NCBI GenBank assembly: GCA_021823085.1
Contig: JAKAPG010000011.1
Location: forward strand, 1-19,889
DNA: 19,889 bases
Direction of reading: 5' to 3'
Source: Thermoplasmata archaeon
GTDB taxonomy: Archaea; Thermoplasmatota; Thermoplasmata; Lutacidiplasmatales; UBA184
Below are positions 1 to 6,708 of this stretch, one piece after another. Position 1 is the stretch's first letter; each line of letters opens with the position of its first letter. The position numbers and the translations under genes are program-made. The notes under the pieces were generated by a model. It worked only from the letters and a program-made list of their open reading frames with translations. It ran no database searches and had not been told where the DNA came from.

Positions 1-565
1 CGCGCGCCTCGCGGCCACCGGTGATCTCGGGCCCGGTCGCGATCTCGAGCAGCGGGATTCCGAGGCGGTCCAGGCGGTAGGTGACTTCGCCCGGAGCCTC
101 GGCGACCTTGCGCGCCGCGTCCTCCTCGAGCGAGATCGAGTCGATCGAGATGCGCCGCCCGTCGACCTCGATGGACCCGTCGACGGCGACGAGCGCGGTC
201 CGCTGGAACCCGGAGGTGTTCGAGCCGTCCACGACGATCTTGCGCATGACCTCGATCTCGTCGACGACCCGGGCCCCCAGCATGCGCGCGACGACGAGGG
301 CGGTCTCGAGGGCCGTGGGGTCGAGGGGATGCGGCGGCTCCTCATCGGCCTCGACGAGGCACGAGGTGGGTGTCGTCTCGTAGCGATAGAGGAGGTCGCG
401 CGACGCCTGGAAGCGGGCGGCGGGGTCGACCGATCGTTCCTCCCCTCCCGCTGCCATCAATCGGCGGGTGAACCTTCCCGTGACGGTCTCCGAGAACTCG
501 CACGGGCAGCGGCAGAACAGCTTGCCGGTGCTGAGCTGCTGGTGAACTTCGAGTCCGGCTTTCAA
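1..565 (-). CDS. gatE: Glu-tRNA(Gln) amidotransferase subunit E (GatE), 3' end outside the window
   Basis: GatE is the kinase/tRNA-binding subunit of the archaeal GatDE complex, which converts Glu-tRNA(Gln) to Gln-tRNA(Gln) in the cytoplasm. About 188 residues are visible. The N-terminus reads KAGLEVHQQL then KLFCRCPCEF, the classic GatB/GatE opening, followed by EVMRKIVVDGSNTSGFQRT, SLEEDAARK and YRLDRLGIPLLEIATGPEI, all family signatures. No ATG or GTG lies near the expected start. The most likely start is TTG at 565-563, which overlaps the gatD stop by 4 nt (TTGA), so the two genes are translationally coupled. This makes the protein about 8 residues shorter at the N-terminus than homologues; upstream in-frame codons still look family-like (IRLKAGLE), so an ATT start at 571 cannot be excluded. 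Family assignment is very safe; the start is less so. Confidence 0.93.
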   Translation of the reverse strand, partial: MKAGLEVHQQLSTGKLFCRCPCEFSETVTGRFTRRLMAAGGEERSVDPAARFQASRDLLYRYETTPTSCLVEADEEPPHPLDPTALETALVVARMLGARVVDEIEVMRKIVVDGSNTSGFQRTALVAVDGSIEVDGRRISIDSISLEEDAARKVAEAPGEVTYRLDRLGIPLLEIATGPEITGGREAR

Positions 566-1878
566 TCGAATGCCTCGACCGGTCGTCGTTCGGAGAGGTC
601 GCCGGCGATCGGCGTCACGAGCCGTCGACGCACGCGGTTCCCATCGCGCTCGTGGCCGAGCGCCCACAGAAGCTTCACGTAGGCCGTTTCGGGGAGCATG
701 TCGCCGAGGTACGTTACCCCCTCGCGCACGAGATCGCGCCCGGTCGCGTAGACGTACGGGTCGACGGCTCCGGCGAGGCACTGCGTGGTCATCCCCACGA
801 CCGCACCGCGATCCATGGCCCGTCGGATCCAATCGAGATGCGCTTCCCCGACGTGACCGAGTCCGGTGCCGGCCAGGATGATCCCGCGTCGGTCGTGGGC
901 GAAGGCTTCCGCCTGCGCCGGCGCGAGGCCCGGATAGAACCAGAGCAACGCTCCGTTGGGGTCGAGGGGTCCGTCCACGGACGGGGGGCCCGGATGGGGC
1001 GCGCGAGGAGCCCGCACCCATCGGATCTCGCGCTCCTCGATGTACCCGAGCGGGCCGTCGGTCGGACTATGGAACGCGTCGCGACGCGTCGAATGCATCT
1101 TGCGAACCCGTGTCCCTCGGTGGATCGCGAAGCGATCGTCCGAGAGGCCGGCGTGCATCACCACGACGACCTCTCCGATCTCGTGGGAGCGCGCGAGCCG
1201 AACGGCGGCCGCCAAGTTCGAGCGCCCATCCGACGACGGTCGGTCCGGGGAGCGCTGCGCGCCGACCAGCACGACCGGCCCCGGAAGGCGAGGGAGGAGG
1301 TAGGAGAGCGCGGCCGCGGTGAATCCGAGGGTATCCGTTCCGTGGGCGATGACCACTCCGCGACTGCCGGAGACGAAGGATCCCCGGACGGCCTCCGCCA
1401 GGACCGGCCAATCCTCCGGCACGATGTTCTCGCTGAGGCGATCGAGGACGGGTAGCGCGTGGACCGGCCCATCGGCGGCGAGGTCCGGATAGAACTCGAG
1501 CAGCTCGGTCTCGGTACGGACGGGACGCACGCCGCCGGTCTCGTAGTCGACGCGCGAGGCGATCGTCCCTCCCGTGGTGAGCAGTGCGACCGGGTCCCCG
1601 CGGGCAGCGCCGGGATCGGACCTCGCCGGGTGCTCAACATCGACCGGAGCCGGGGTGGGGCTTGACCGCAACCGGTAGGAAACGCCCGGGCCGATGCGAA
1701 GGCCGACGTTGTAGCCGCTGGCGAGCTTGAGCTGCAGGACCCGGTCGCCGGAAAGTTCGTGGTGGGGGATCACGGTGCCGATCCAGCGCCGCCCATCGGC
1801 GTCGGTGATCTCGACCTCTCGGCCCATCGGCAGCGCGCGGAGCTCCTCCCACGGATCCCCGGCGCTCGCCTTCTCCAT
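562..1878 (-). CDS. gatD: Glu-tRNA(Gln) amidotransferase subunit D (GatD)
   Basis: GatD is the asparaginase-like subunit that releases ammonia from Asn or Gln for GatE. From ATG at 1878 the protein is 438 residues, the usual GatD length. Residues 1-70 form the small GatD-specific N-terminal domain (EVEITDADGRRWIGTVIP). The asparaginase domain follows, with TTGGTIA at 101-107 (nucleophile Thr), AHGTDT at 178-183 (Thr181/Asp182) and K260 in the VRKMHSTRRD segment, so the catalytic set is intact. A 38-residue in-frame extension exists upstream but would read through two TATA-like boxes and resembles no GatD, so I reject it. No Shine-Dalgarno sequence precedes the ATG; TTTTATAG at 1920-1913 would give a leader of roughly 14 nt. 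gatE follows with a 4-nt overlap. Confidence 0.96.
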   Translation of the reverse strand: MEKASAGDPWEELRALPMGREVEITDADGRRWIGTVIPHHELSGDRVLQLKLASGYNVGLRIGPGVSYRLRSSPTPAPVDVEHPARSDPGAARGDPVALLTTGGTIASRVDYETGGVRPVRTETELLEFYPDLAADGPVHALPVLDRLSENIVPEDWPVLAEAVRGSFVSGSRGVVIAHGTDTLGFTAAALSYLLPRLPGPVVLVGAQRSPDRPSSDGRSNLAAAVRLARSHEIGEVVVVMHAGLSDDRFAIHRGTRVRKMHSTRRDAFHSPTDGPLGYIEEREIRWVRAPRAPHPGPPSVDGPLDPNGALLWFYPGLAPAQAEAFAHDRRGIILAGTGLGHVGEAHLDWIRRAMDRGAVVGMTTQCLAGAVDPYVYATGRDLVREGVTYLGDMLPETAYVKLLWALGHERDGNRVRRRLVTPIAGDLSERRPVEAFD

Positions 1879-1912
1879 CGGTGATTCCCGTCGTGCGAGG
1901 AACGGGGAGCCG

Positions 1913-1963
1913 CTATAAAATCTGGGAAGAAGCGTCGGTCGGGTTCGGTGTCCTGTTTTATAC
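1913..1963. promoter_or_regulatory. Divergent promoter region between gatD and tRNA-Arg (two mirrored TATA boxes)
   Basis: TATAAAA at 1914-1920 and TTTTATA at 1956-1962 are a perfect inverted pair 35 nt apart. TTTTATAC at 1956-1963 fits a plus-strand start near 1985, giving a tRNA leader of about 24 nt. On the minus strand TTTTATAG (1920-1913) fits a short gatD leader, and TATAAAA (1962-1956) would fit a leader near 55 nt. Archaeal TATA boxes are nearly symmetric, so which box serves which gene is not decided by sequence alone. Confidence 0.55.
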
Positions 1964-2008
1964 ACGACTTCGCTCGCTCGCCTCGCGGTCAACGAAGAAG
2001 CACCGGGT

Positions 2009-2115
2009 GCCCGTGTGGGGTAGCTACGGGGTGGGAGCGCATCCCGCCCCGCTACACTGGATTATCCTAGAGGCCTGCGGAGCCTCAGACCTGGGTTCGA
2101 ATCCCAGCACGGGCG
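2009..2115 (+). tRNA. tRNA-Arg(GCG) with a 32-nt D-loop intron
   Basis: The acceptor stem pairs 2009-2015 (GCCCGTG) with 2108-2114 (CACGGGC), discriminator G2115, no encoded CCA. The T-arm is CTGGG-TTCGAAT-CCCAG at 2091-2107. The anticodon arm is GAGGC-CTGCGGA-GCCTC at 2070-2086 with anticodon GCG at 2077-2079, reading CGC/CGU Arg codons. The gene is 107 nt, about 32 too long, and all excess lies in the D-loop. The bases 2025-2056 fold as an archaeal bulge-helix-bulge: 3-nt bulge 2024-2026, 4-bp helix GTAG/CTAC (2020-2023 with 2052-2055), 3-nt bulge 2056-2058, and a 10-bp intron hairpin (2027-2036 with 2042-2051). Symmetric cleavage after 2024 and 2056 yields a normal 75-nt tRNA with D-loop AGCCTGGATTA. 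Confidence 0.92.
2025..2056 (+). other. tRNA-Arg intron, bulge-helix-bulge, position 16/17 (D-loop)
   Basis: This 32-nt insert must be removed for the D-loop to close. It contains its own hairpin with a GCGCA loop at 2037-2041 and sits in a canonical 3-nt bulge / 4-bp helix / 3-nt bulge setting for the archaeal splicing endonuclease. No exon-exon outer helix forms next to the 3' bulge, so it is the relaxed motif that usually needs a heteromeric or otherwise broad-specificity endonuclease (family knowledge, not shown here). Confidence 0.85.
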
Positions 2116-2545
2116 TTCCCCTACTGGGCTCTCTTCCCGATGCCCCGAACGACGCGACATCGGAAGAGAAAGCGACCCGGGAACTTGGCGGCCATCCTCG
2201 ATGACCCTCGGGTCCCGGAGCGCCGCGACGAGCGCCGCCTTCGATCGGTCCTAGGTGCGGACATCTACCGGCGTGACATCGCTTCGACCCTCGGACGGAT
2301 CGGAGGGCGGGCAAGCCGCGAGTCGTACGCGCCGGCGATGGCGAGATCCCCCTCGGACGGTCCGAGCCGAATGTGTCTGGGGCAACTCTTCGAGCGCGCG
2401 TGCCCGGGGTTCGCTCGCGAATTGCGGGCCCACGATCCGAGAAGACCGGAGCCCCGTATGATACGAATCGTGCGATGCCGGTCGTTCGGCGGTCCCGTTC
2501 CGGTACCCCCGTTCGGTGGGGGAACGGCCTTTCGGGGTCTTCGGA
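2116..2545. other. 430-base stretch without a convincing gene
   Basis: Between the tRNA and the end of the GNAT gene I see no gene I can name. A plus-strand open frame from ATG 2140 runs to 2637; it encodes an Arg-rich, low-complexity peptide with no recognised motif and overlaps the GNAT 3' end. Its first 60 or so codons have GC-rich third positions, so a small basic protein is possible, but the later part looks like chance. No T-rich terminator, tRNA-like arm or box C/D motif was found here. Confidence 0.5.
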
Positions 2546-2637
2546 TTACGACGCCCGGGGGGAAGGCGCGGCAGCGGCCGCGCTCGCGGATGGAGCGACG
2601 AGAGGTGCGTAGGAAGGCCGTGGCTCCTCCGCGATAG
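2140..2637 (+). CDS. Doubtful hypothetical open frame, Arg-rich
   Basis: A 165-codon frame that starts 25 bases after tRNA-Arg. It opens with a basic stretch (MPRTTRHRKRKRPGN) followed by a segment that could be helical (LAAILDDPRVPERRDERRLRSVL), and then loses protein-like character, with many Pro and Gly codons. It has no evident Shine-Dalgarno sequence or TATA box of its own, no family motif I recognise, and its last 90 bases lie antisense to the GNAT gene. In DNA this GC-rich, long chance frames are common on every strand. I list it only because it is the sole candidate in the gap. Confidence 0.15.
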   Translation: MPRTTRHRKRKRPGNLAAILDDPRVPERRDERRLRSVLGADIYRRDIASTLGRIGGRASRESYAPAMARSPSDGPSRMCLGQLFERACPGFARELRAHDPRRPEPRMIRIVRCRSFGGPVPVPPFGGGTAFRGLRITTPGGKARQRPRSRMERREVRRKAVAPPR

Positions 2638-3175
2638 CCAGCGTGACCATGATGTGGTCGCTCCTCCGCTCCACCGCGCAGGGGAACCCGCTGCCCCGGA
2701 ACACGTCGAGCATCTTCAGGTTCTCCGGTAGGACGATCGCCCGGAACCGCAGGATCCCCTGGTCTCGGGCTGAGCGGGCGAGCCGGGTCAATAGGATCGA
2801 CGCGGCTCCCTTGCCCTGGTAGGCGTCGGCGACCACGAACGCGATCTCCGCGGAAGGGGACCGCGGTCCGTCCCGGACGTACTCGCCCTGGCCGATCATC
2901 TCGGAACGGTCGGGGCGCTCGCAGAAGAGGAGCAGCGAAAGCCGGTTCGCGACATCGTCCGGGCGCAGGAGCTCCTGGCTCACGGACTCGGGCGCGATGG
3001 GGGAGAAGTACCGCTCCTCGATGGACTCCGGGCTCAGCCGGTGCACGAGGTCGGCGACCAGAGTTTGGTCGTCGGGCCGTCCTCTTCGGACGAAGACCGC
3101 CGTGGAGTCCCGAAGGCGATCAGGGCCCTCGGTACCCGGTGCGAGCGGCACCGGGGGCACCCCGACGAGACTCAT
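2546..3175 (-). CDS. GNAT acetyltransferase, Pat-like
   Basis: A 209-residue GNAT-fold acetyltransferase using acetyl-CoA. The segment DDQTLVADLVHRLSPESIEERYFSP (in pieces, residues 35-60) resembles the start of the acetyltransferase domain of Pat/PatZ protein-lysine acetyltransferases. Motif A is VVADAYQGKGAAS (114-126) with the acetyl-CoA-binding Q-x-x-G-x-G/A pattern, and motif B is NLKMLDVFRGSGF (152-164). The tail after 185 is an Ala/Pro/Ser-rich stretch, probably disordered. ATG at 3175 is preferred; the open frame continues 64 residues further but that part looks random and would run to the neighbouring divergent gene start. No clear TATA box was seen upstream. In Archaea Pat-like enzymes acetylate proteins such as Alba or acyl-CoA synthetases; the target here is unknown and no synthetase or sirtuin deacetylase gene is adjacent. 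Confidence 0.8.
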   Translation of the reverse strand: MSLVGVPPVPLAPGTEGPDRLRDSTAVFVRRGRPDDQTLVADLVHRLSPESIEERYFSPIAPESVSQELLRPDDVANRLSLLLFCERPDRSEMIGQGEYVRDGPRSPSAEIAFVVADAYQGKGAASILLTRLARSARDQGILRFRAIVLPENLKMLDVFRGSGFPCAVERRSDHIMVTLAIAEEPRPSYAPLVAPSASAAAAAPSPRAS

Positions 3176-3330
3176 ACGCGGCCACCAAACCAAGCAAGCC
3201 CCGAAGGCAGATGAATCCGGCGTCGAGCCCCCCTGAGCTCCGGTGGCCCCCGGGCGAGTCCTCCGTTCGTGTTCCCAGGGCCCGGGTCCTCGGCACGAGC
3301 GATCGACTCCGGCGGCTCGCCCATCATCGA

Positions 3331-3337
3331 CAAATAC
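3331..3337 (+). promoter_or_regulatory. TATA-like box for the methyltransferase gene
   Basis: CAAATAC stands out in a very GC-rich region and its centre is 26 bases before the ATG at 3360. This spacing predicts a leaderless transcript, which fits the absence of a Shine-Dalgarno sequence. Confidence 0.45.
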
Positions 3338-3359
3338 GGGCGTTCCGCCTTGGTCCTTT

Positions 3360-4118
3360 ATGAGCACACGAGAGGTGGCGGCGGAGTTCGATCAGATCTC
3401 GAACGCCTACGATGCGACGAGGGACCCGATCGATGCCGAGACCTTGACCCGGCTCGAGTCCGCCTTCGAGGCAGCGGGGATCCGCCGGGTGCTGGAGATC
3501 GGAGTTGGGACCGGCCGGATCGCGAAGCCGCTCACGGAACGAGGACTGGAGGTCACCGGGATCGATGCCTCTCGCGGGATGCTCTCCCACGCGCGGGCGA
3601 AGGGGCTGCTCCGGCTCATCCGAGGCAGCGCGTACCGGCTTCCGTTCTCCGACGGAGCCTTCGATGCGGCGCTCTTCGTGCATGTCCTCCACGTTCTCGA
3701 TGAGCCGGGGCGCGCGCTCCGCGAGGCGACTCGCGCGGGACGGCACGGGGCCTTCGCGCTCCTTCACCCGCGCTCCGGATCGAGCGAGCGCGAACGAGCG
3801 CCGGAGGAGGTCCGTCGGCGGGTCCGCGAAGAGCTTTCGAGGGCCGGCTACGACTTCCCCTCCGGTGGCGGTCCGTGGCGCCGGGAACAGGAGCTCCTCT
3901 CGGCGCATCCGCCGGACCGATTGACCGTGCTCAGCGAGCGGGATGTGACCGAGCCGCTGGCCCGACGCCTCGAAACGCTCGCTCGTCGCGCCCAACGTCG
4001 GACGTTGCACATCCCCCGCGAGGTGCTCGACCGAGCGGTGGCCACGGTCCGGACCCGAGTGGGAGATCGGACCGTTACCTATCACCGCGTCGAAGCGCTG
4101 GCCGTCTGGCGACCCTGA
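3360..4118 (+). CDS. Class I SAM-dependent methyltransferase
   Basis: A 252-residue methyltransferase of the Methyltransf_11/UbiE-like type. Motif I is VLEIGVGTG at 44-52, the acidic residue binding the SAM ribose is D69 in GIDAS, and the motif III/IV region reads RLPFSDGAFDAALFVHVLHVL from 93. The C-terminal half (from about 125) is Arg-rich and does not match a substrate domain I know, so the methyl acceptor cannot be named. ATG at 3360 is chosen over upstream in-frame starts because a TATA-like box lies 26 bases before it and because the protein begins in the usual way (EFDQISNAYDATRD). It is divergent from the GNAT gene and 77 bases before the propeller gene, which has its own promoter-like signals. 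Confidence 0.85.
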   Translation: MSTREVAAEFDQISNAYDATRDPIDAETLTRLESAFEAAGIRRVLEIGVGTGRIAKPLTERGLEVTGIDASRGMLSHARAKGLLRLIRGSAYRLPFSDGAFDAALFVHVLHVLDEPGRALREATRAGRHGAFALLHPRSGSSERERAPEEVRRRVREELSRAGYDFPSGGGPWRREQELLSAHPPDRLTVLSERDVTEPLARRLETLARRAQRRTLHIPREVLDRAVATVRTRVGDRTVTYHRVEALAVWRP

Positions 4119-4152
4119 GCGCGCCGGGGCGCCGCGTCCGGCCCGGCGCGGG

Positions 4153-4189
4153 AAAATATGAGCCTCCTCTCGTACCGGTCGGTGGGGAG
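4153..4189 (+). promoter_or_regulatory. TATA box and Shine-Dalgarno sequence of the NHL gene
   Basis: AAAATATG at 4153-4160 is the only AT-rich patch between the two genes and would place transcription start near 4182. GGTGGGGAG at 4181-4189 lies 7 bases before ATG 4196 and resembles a Shine-Dalgarno site, which supports that start. Confidence 0.5.
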
Positions 4190-4195
4190 AACCCG

Positions 4196-5953
4196 ATGCA
4201 TCGTTCGACCGGCAGGGGTCGCCGTGCGAGGGCCACCGTGCTGTGGTCTGCGGCGTTCGGTCTCCTGCTGGTGATCGGTACGGGCGTGCCGGTCACGTCC
4301 GCCGCGCCGGGGGCGAGCGTCGTCGCAGCGGGCAACCCGACGTTCCCCGTGGGGAACACGACCGGTCCGAACGCATCGCTCGTCGTCGGACAGGCGAACT
4401 TCACGAGCGATGCCTCCGGGGCCTCCGCCTCCACGCTGTGCGGTCCCGAAGCTGCGGTCGTCGGTCCCCACGGAAATCTTTGGGTCGCCGACACCTGCAA
4501 CAATCGCGTGCTCGAGTTCGTCCCGCCCCTGCATCCGGGGATGGTCGCCCGGATCGTGCTGGGCCAGGAGAACTTCTCGGCCGACGCCGCTTCGAGCGGC
4601 CCCTCGGGACTCTCCCGGCCCATCGGCCTCGCCTTCGATGCAAGCGGCGGCCTGTGGGTCGCGGACTCGGGGAACAACCGAGTCCTCGAGTTCACCCCTC
4701 CCTTGCGCACCGGGATGGCCGCCACGCTGGCGATCGGTCAAGAGAGCCTCACGACGGACCTTCCGGGGACCTCGGCGACGCAGCTGGACGGCCCCGAAGG
4801 GGTCGCGTTCGGCCCCGGCGGACAGTTGTGGGTCGCCGATACGCAGAACAACCGCATCCTCGAGTTCGTCCCGCCGTTCTCGACGGGACAAGCTGCCGCG
4901 CTCGTGCTCGGACAGAGCGGATTCGATACCGCGGTGGCCCGCACATCTCCCTCGGGCCTCCGCGACCCGGGATCCGTCGCCGTGAGCGCGAACGGAACGC
5001 TCTACGTGGCCGACACGGGCAACAATCGCGTGCTGTCGTTCCCGGCCCCTCACTCTACCGCAGAATCGGCGAACGCGGTCGTCGGGCAGACGAACTTCTA
5101 CTCCGGTGGCCAAGGACTCGGGCCGTCGGCGTTGGACGAGCCTACGGGAATCGCCGTGGGAAGCAACTCGACCCTGTGGGTCGCGGATGCGGGCAACGAC
5201 CGGGCGGTGCGCTTCGCCGCGCCGTTCGTGAACGGGGCCGCCGCGACGTACGTGGCGGGCCAGCCGAACGCGTTCACGAACGCAAGCGGTCCGAGGAGCG
5301 CGGGCTCGCTGGCCGACTCGATGGGGGTGGCCTTCGACCCGGCGACCGCGGGCGTCTGGATTGCGGACACGGGAGACGCGCGCATGCTCCTGATCCCGGG
5401 AAACGCGGGGGTCGTTTCGAGCGTGGTCCTGGTGGCCACGGGCGGGTCCGTCATCGCGATCAACCCCCTCACCCGGATCAACGTCACCGTCAGCGGGGGC
5501 TCGCGCGGGACCTCGCTCCTCGTCGTGACCCAGCGGCTCTCCGCGGCCCCGGCGGAAGAGGTTCCGGCGCCGTACGCGAACGCCTCATACTTCGCCGTCG
5601 CGGTGAACCCCACGGTCTCGGGCTCCTCCACGATCTGCTATTCCGGTTCACCGTCGAGCAGCCTGAGCTCTCCCACCTATTGGAACGGCACGGCCTGGCA
5701 CCCGGTCGCGACCACCCTCGCTCCTCCGGCCACTGTGTGCATCGACATCCCCCTCGGGGAGCTCATCGGTGCAACCTTCGCGGTCCGTGGGGCTTCGCCG
5801 CCCAACCTCGGCGGAGGCACCGTCGCGATCCTCATCTACGGCACGATCGGTTTCATCGTCGCGGCGGCCCTCGCGGTCACGGCCTACAACGTTCGCCGTC
5901 GACGAAGAGGACCTCCTCCGCTGGAGGAGGGACCGTACCGCTCGCCGCTGTAG
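4196..5953 (+). CDS. Secreted, membrane-anchored NHL-repeat beta-propeller protein
   Basis: A 585-residue extracytoplasmic protein. Residues 1-37 are a signal peptide: Arg-rich n-region, hydrophobic core (TVLWSAAFGLLLVIGTG), then SAAPG. Six NHL-type blades follow, each with a W/Y-V/I-A-D-x-x-N/D-x-R core at about residues 95-104, 153-162, 211-220, 269-278, 327-336 and 387-396, spaced 57-60 residues. Each blade of the first five is followed by a second conserved strand, A-x-x-V-x-G-Q-x-x-F. Residues 420-535 form a Ser/Thr-rich domain, possibly Ig-like, and 541-562 form a transmembrane helix (VAILIYGTIGFIVAAALAV) capped by RRRRR, giving a type I topology with a short cytoplasmic tail. The spaced asparagines suit N-glycosylation. 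NHL propellers bind ligands or act as scaffolds; no catalytic residues are evident. Start ATG 4196 is backed by a Shine-Dalgarno sequence. Confidence 0.88.
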   Translation: MHRSTGRGRRARATVLWSAAFGLLLVIGTGVPVTSAAPGASVVAAGNPTFPVGNTTGPNASLVVGQANFTSDASGASASTLCGPEAAVVGPHGNLWVADTCNNRVLEFVPPLHPGMVARIVLGQENFSADAASSGPSGLSRPIGLAFDASGGLWVADSGNNRVLEFTPPLRTGMAATLAIGQESLTTDLPGTSATQLDGPEGVAFGPGGQLWVADTQNNRILEFVPPFSTGQAAALVLGQSGFDTAVARTSPSGLRDPGSVAVSANGTLYVADTGNNRVLSFPAPHSTAESANAVVGQTNFYSGGQGLGPSALDEPTGIAVGSNSTLWVADAGNDRAVRFAAPFVNGAAATYVAGQPNAFTNASGPRSAGSLADSMGVAFDPATAGVWIADTGDARMLLIPGNAGVVSSVVLVATGGSVIAINPLTRINVTVSGGSRGTSLLVVTQRLSAAPAEEVPAPYANASYFAVAVNPTVSGSSTICYSGSPSSSLSSPTYWNGTAWHPVATTLAPPATVCIDIPLGELIGATFAVRGASPPNLGGGTVAILIYGTIGFIVAAALAVTAYNVRRRRRGPPPLEEGPYRSPL

Positions 5954-5966
5954 GTCGCTACGCGAC
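5954..5966. other. Small hairpin between convergent stops
   Basis: GTCGC-TAC-GCGAC is a perfect 5-bp hairpin that covers the 4-base gap and the stop codon of the CADD-like gene, right after the NHL stop. It could separate convergent transcripts, but no T-run follows on either strand and it may be chance. Confidence 0.25.
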
Positions 5967-6632
5967 GGAGCGGCGACCGCGCGCCCCGTGGTCGAACGCG
6001 TCCAGGAATCCCCACCACGCGTCGACGGTGCGCCGCGTCGCTCGGATCGCCGCGCGGCGGGCCGTGGAGGAGCGAGCGATCTCGGTCCGGAGGATCTTGC
6101 GCTCGGCCGCGGAGTGGGCGACGTCCGCCCGCGCGTGGACCCGGAAGAACTCCAGTCCCCTCGGGTCGCGAACTCCGTAGTGCGTTCTCAGACCCCGCGC
6201 CTTCTCGGTCGCCACCTCGGGGAAGATCGACTCGTAGGCGTAGAGCGCTCCCAGGGCCTCGGGCGCGCTCGCATCCAACGTGAGCGACTCATAGTTCGCG
6301 AGCAGGCGCTCGGTCGCGGGCAGCCGGCGAGCGGATCGGACCCGCGAACGCGGAACGCCGATCGCCTCGGCGAAGCGCAGCCACAGTTCCGGGTGCGTCG
6401 GGTCCCGTCCCTCCTCGTCCTCGAGGTTCTCGAGAAGGGTCCGGCGCGCCTCGGGATCCCGAAGCCGCGCATAGGCTCCCGCGACGTAGCGCGGAAAGTT
6501 CCGTTCGAACTGGTAGTACTGGCCCGCGTACTGGCGGAGCGTGGATCGCTCGACCTCGCCGCGCGACCAGGCGACGTAGAACGGATGCTTCAGGAGGTGG
6601 CGCTCGCGCAGGATCGACTCGATCTCCTTCAT
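5958..6632 (-). CDS. CADD-family iron protein, putative self-sacrificing p-aminobenzoate synthase
   Basis: A 224-residue haem-oxygenase/TenA/PqqC-fold protein. From memory, Chlamydia CADD binds its dimetal site with E81, H88, H174, D178 and H181, and makes pABA from its own Tyr27 with help from Lys152. Here E73, H80, H166, D170, H173, Y19 and K144 all occur at a constant offset of 8, without a gap. Supporting blocks are HPFYVAW (16-22), QYAGQYYQFERNFPRYV (35-51), EDEEGRDPTHPELW (71-84) and FFRVHARADVAHS (162-174). TenA or PqqC function is less likely because these use other active-site residues. pABA would serve folate or tetrahydromethanopterin synthesis. The gene lies 76 bases after aconitase on the same strand, with a strong hairpin between them, so co-transcription is uncertain. 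Confidence 0.85.
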   Translation of the reverse strand: MKEIESILRERHLLKHPFYVAWSRGEVERSTLRQYAGQYYQFERNFPRYVAGAYARLRDPEARRTLLENLEDEEGRDPTHPELWLRFAEAIGVPRSRVRSARRLPATERLLANYESLTLDASAPEALGALYAYESIFPEVATEKARGLRTHYGVRDPRGLEFFRVHARADVAHSAAERKILRTEIARSSTARRAAIRATRRTVDAWWGFLDAFDHGARGRRSVA

Positions 6633-6686
6633 GGGGGCCCCGGAAGGGCACTCTCTCCGTGGCTATCTCGGTTTGGGCCGGGATGG

Positions 6687-6703
6687 GCGCAACCCCGTTG
6701 CGC
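6687..6703 (-). terminator. Hairpin just after the aconitase stop
   Basis: GCGCAAC-CCC-GTTGCGC is a perfect 7-bp stem with a 3-base loop, starting 6 bases after the acnA stop codon. There is no T-run after it, so it may stabilise the mRNA 3' end or separate acnA from the CADD-like gene rather than act as a classical terminator. Confidence 0.4.
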
Positions 6704-6708
6704 GGCAG

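Noticed and set aside
1879..1992. 38-residue N-terminal extension of GatD
   Set aside because: It would be translated from the promoter region and has no likeness to GatD N-termini.
2024..2314. 96-codon minus-strand frame
   Set aside because: It runs through the tRNA gene and has no recognisable protein features.
3200..3237. Possible box C/D pair (CAGATGA ... CTGA)
   Set aside because: Box C has two mismatches, no D'/C' pair, no terminal stem and no suitable TATA box.
4243..6180. 645-codon frame overlapping the NHL gene in another phase
   Set aside because: Arg/Gly-rich shadow; the NHL repeat frame explains the DNA.
5958..6632. TenA (thiaminase II) identity for the haem-oxygenase-fold protein, tempting next to thiamine genes
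   Set aside because: The metal ligands and Tyr/Lys positions fit CADD, and the TenA active-site cysteine pattern is absent.
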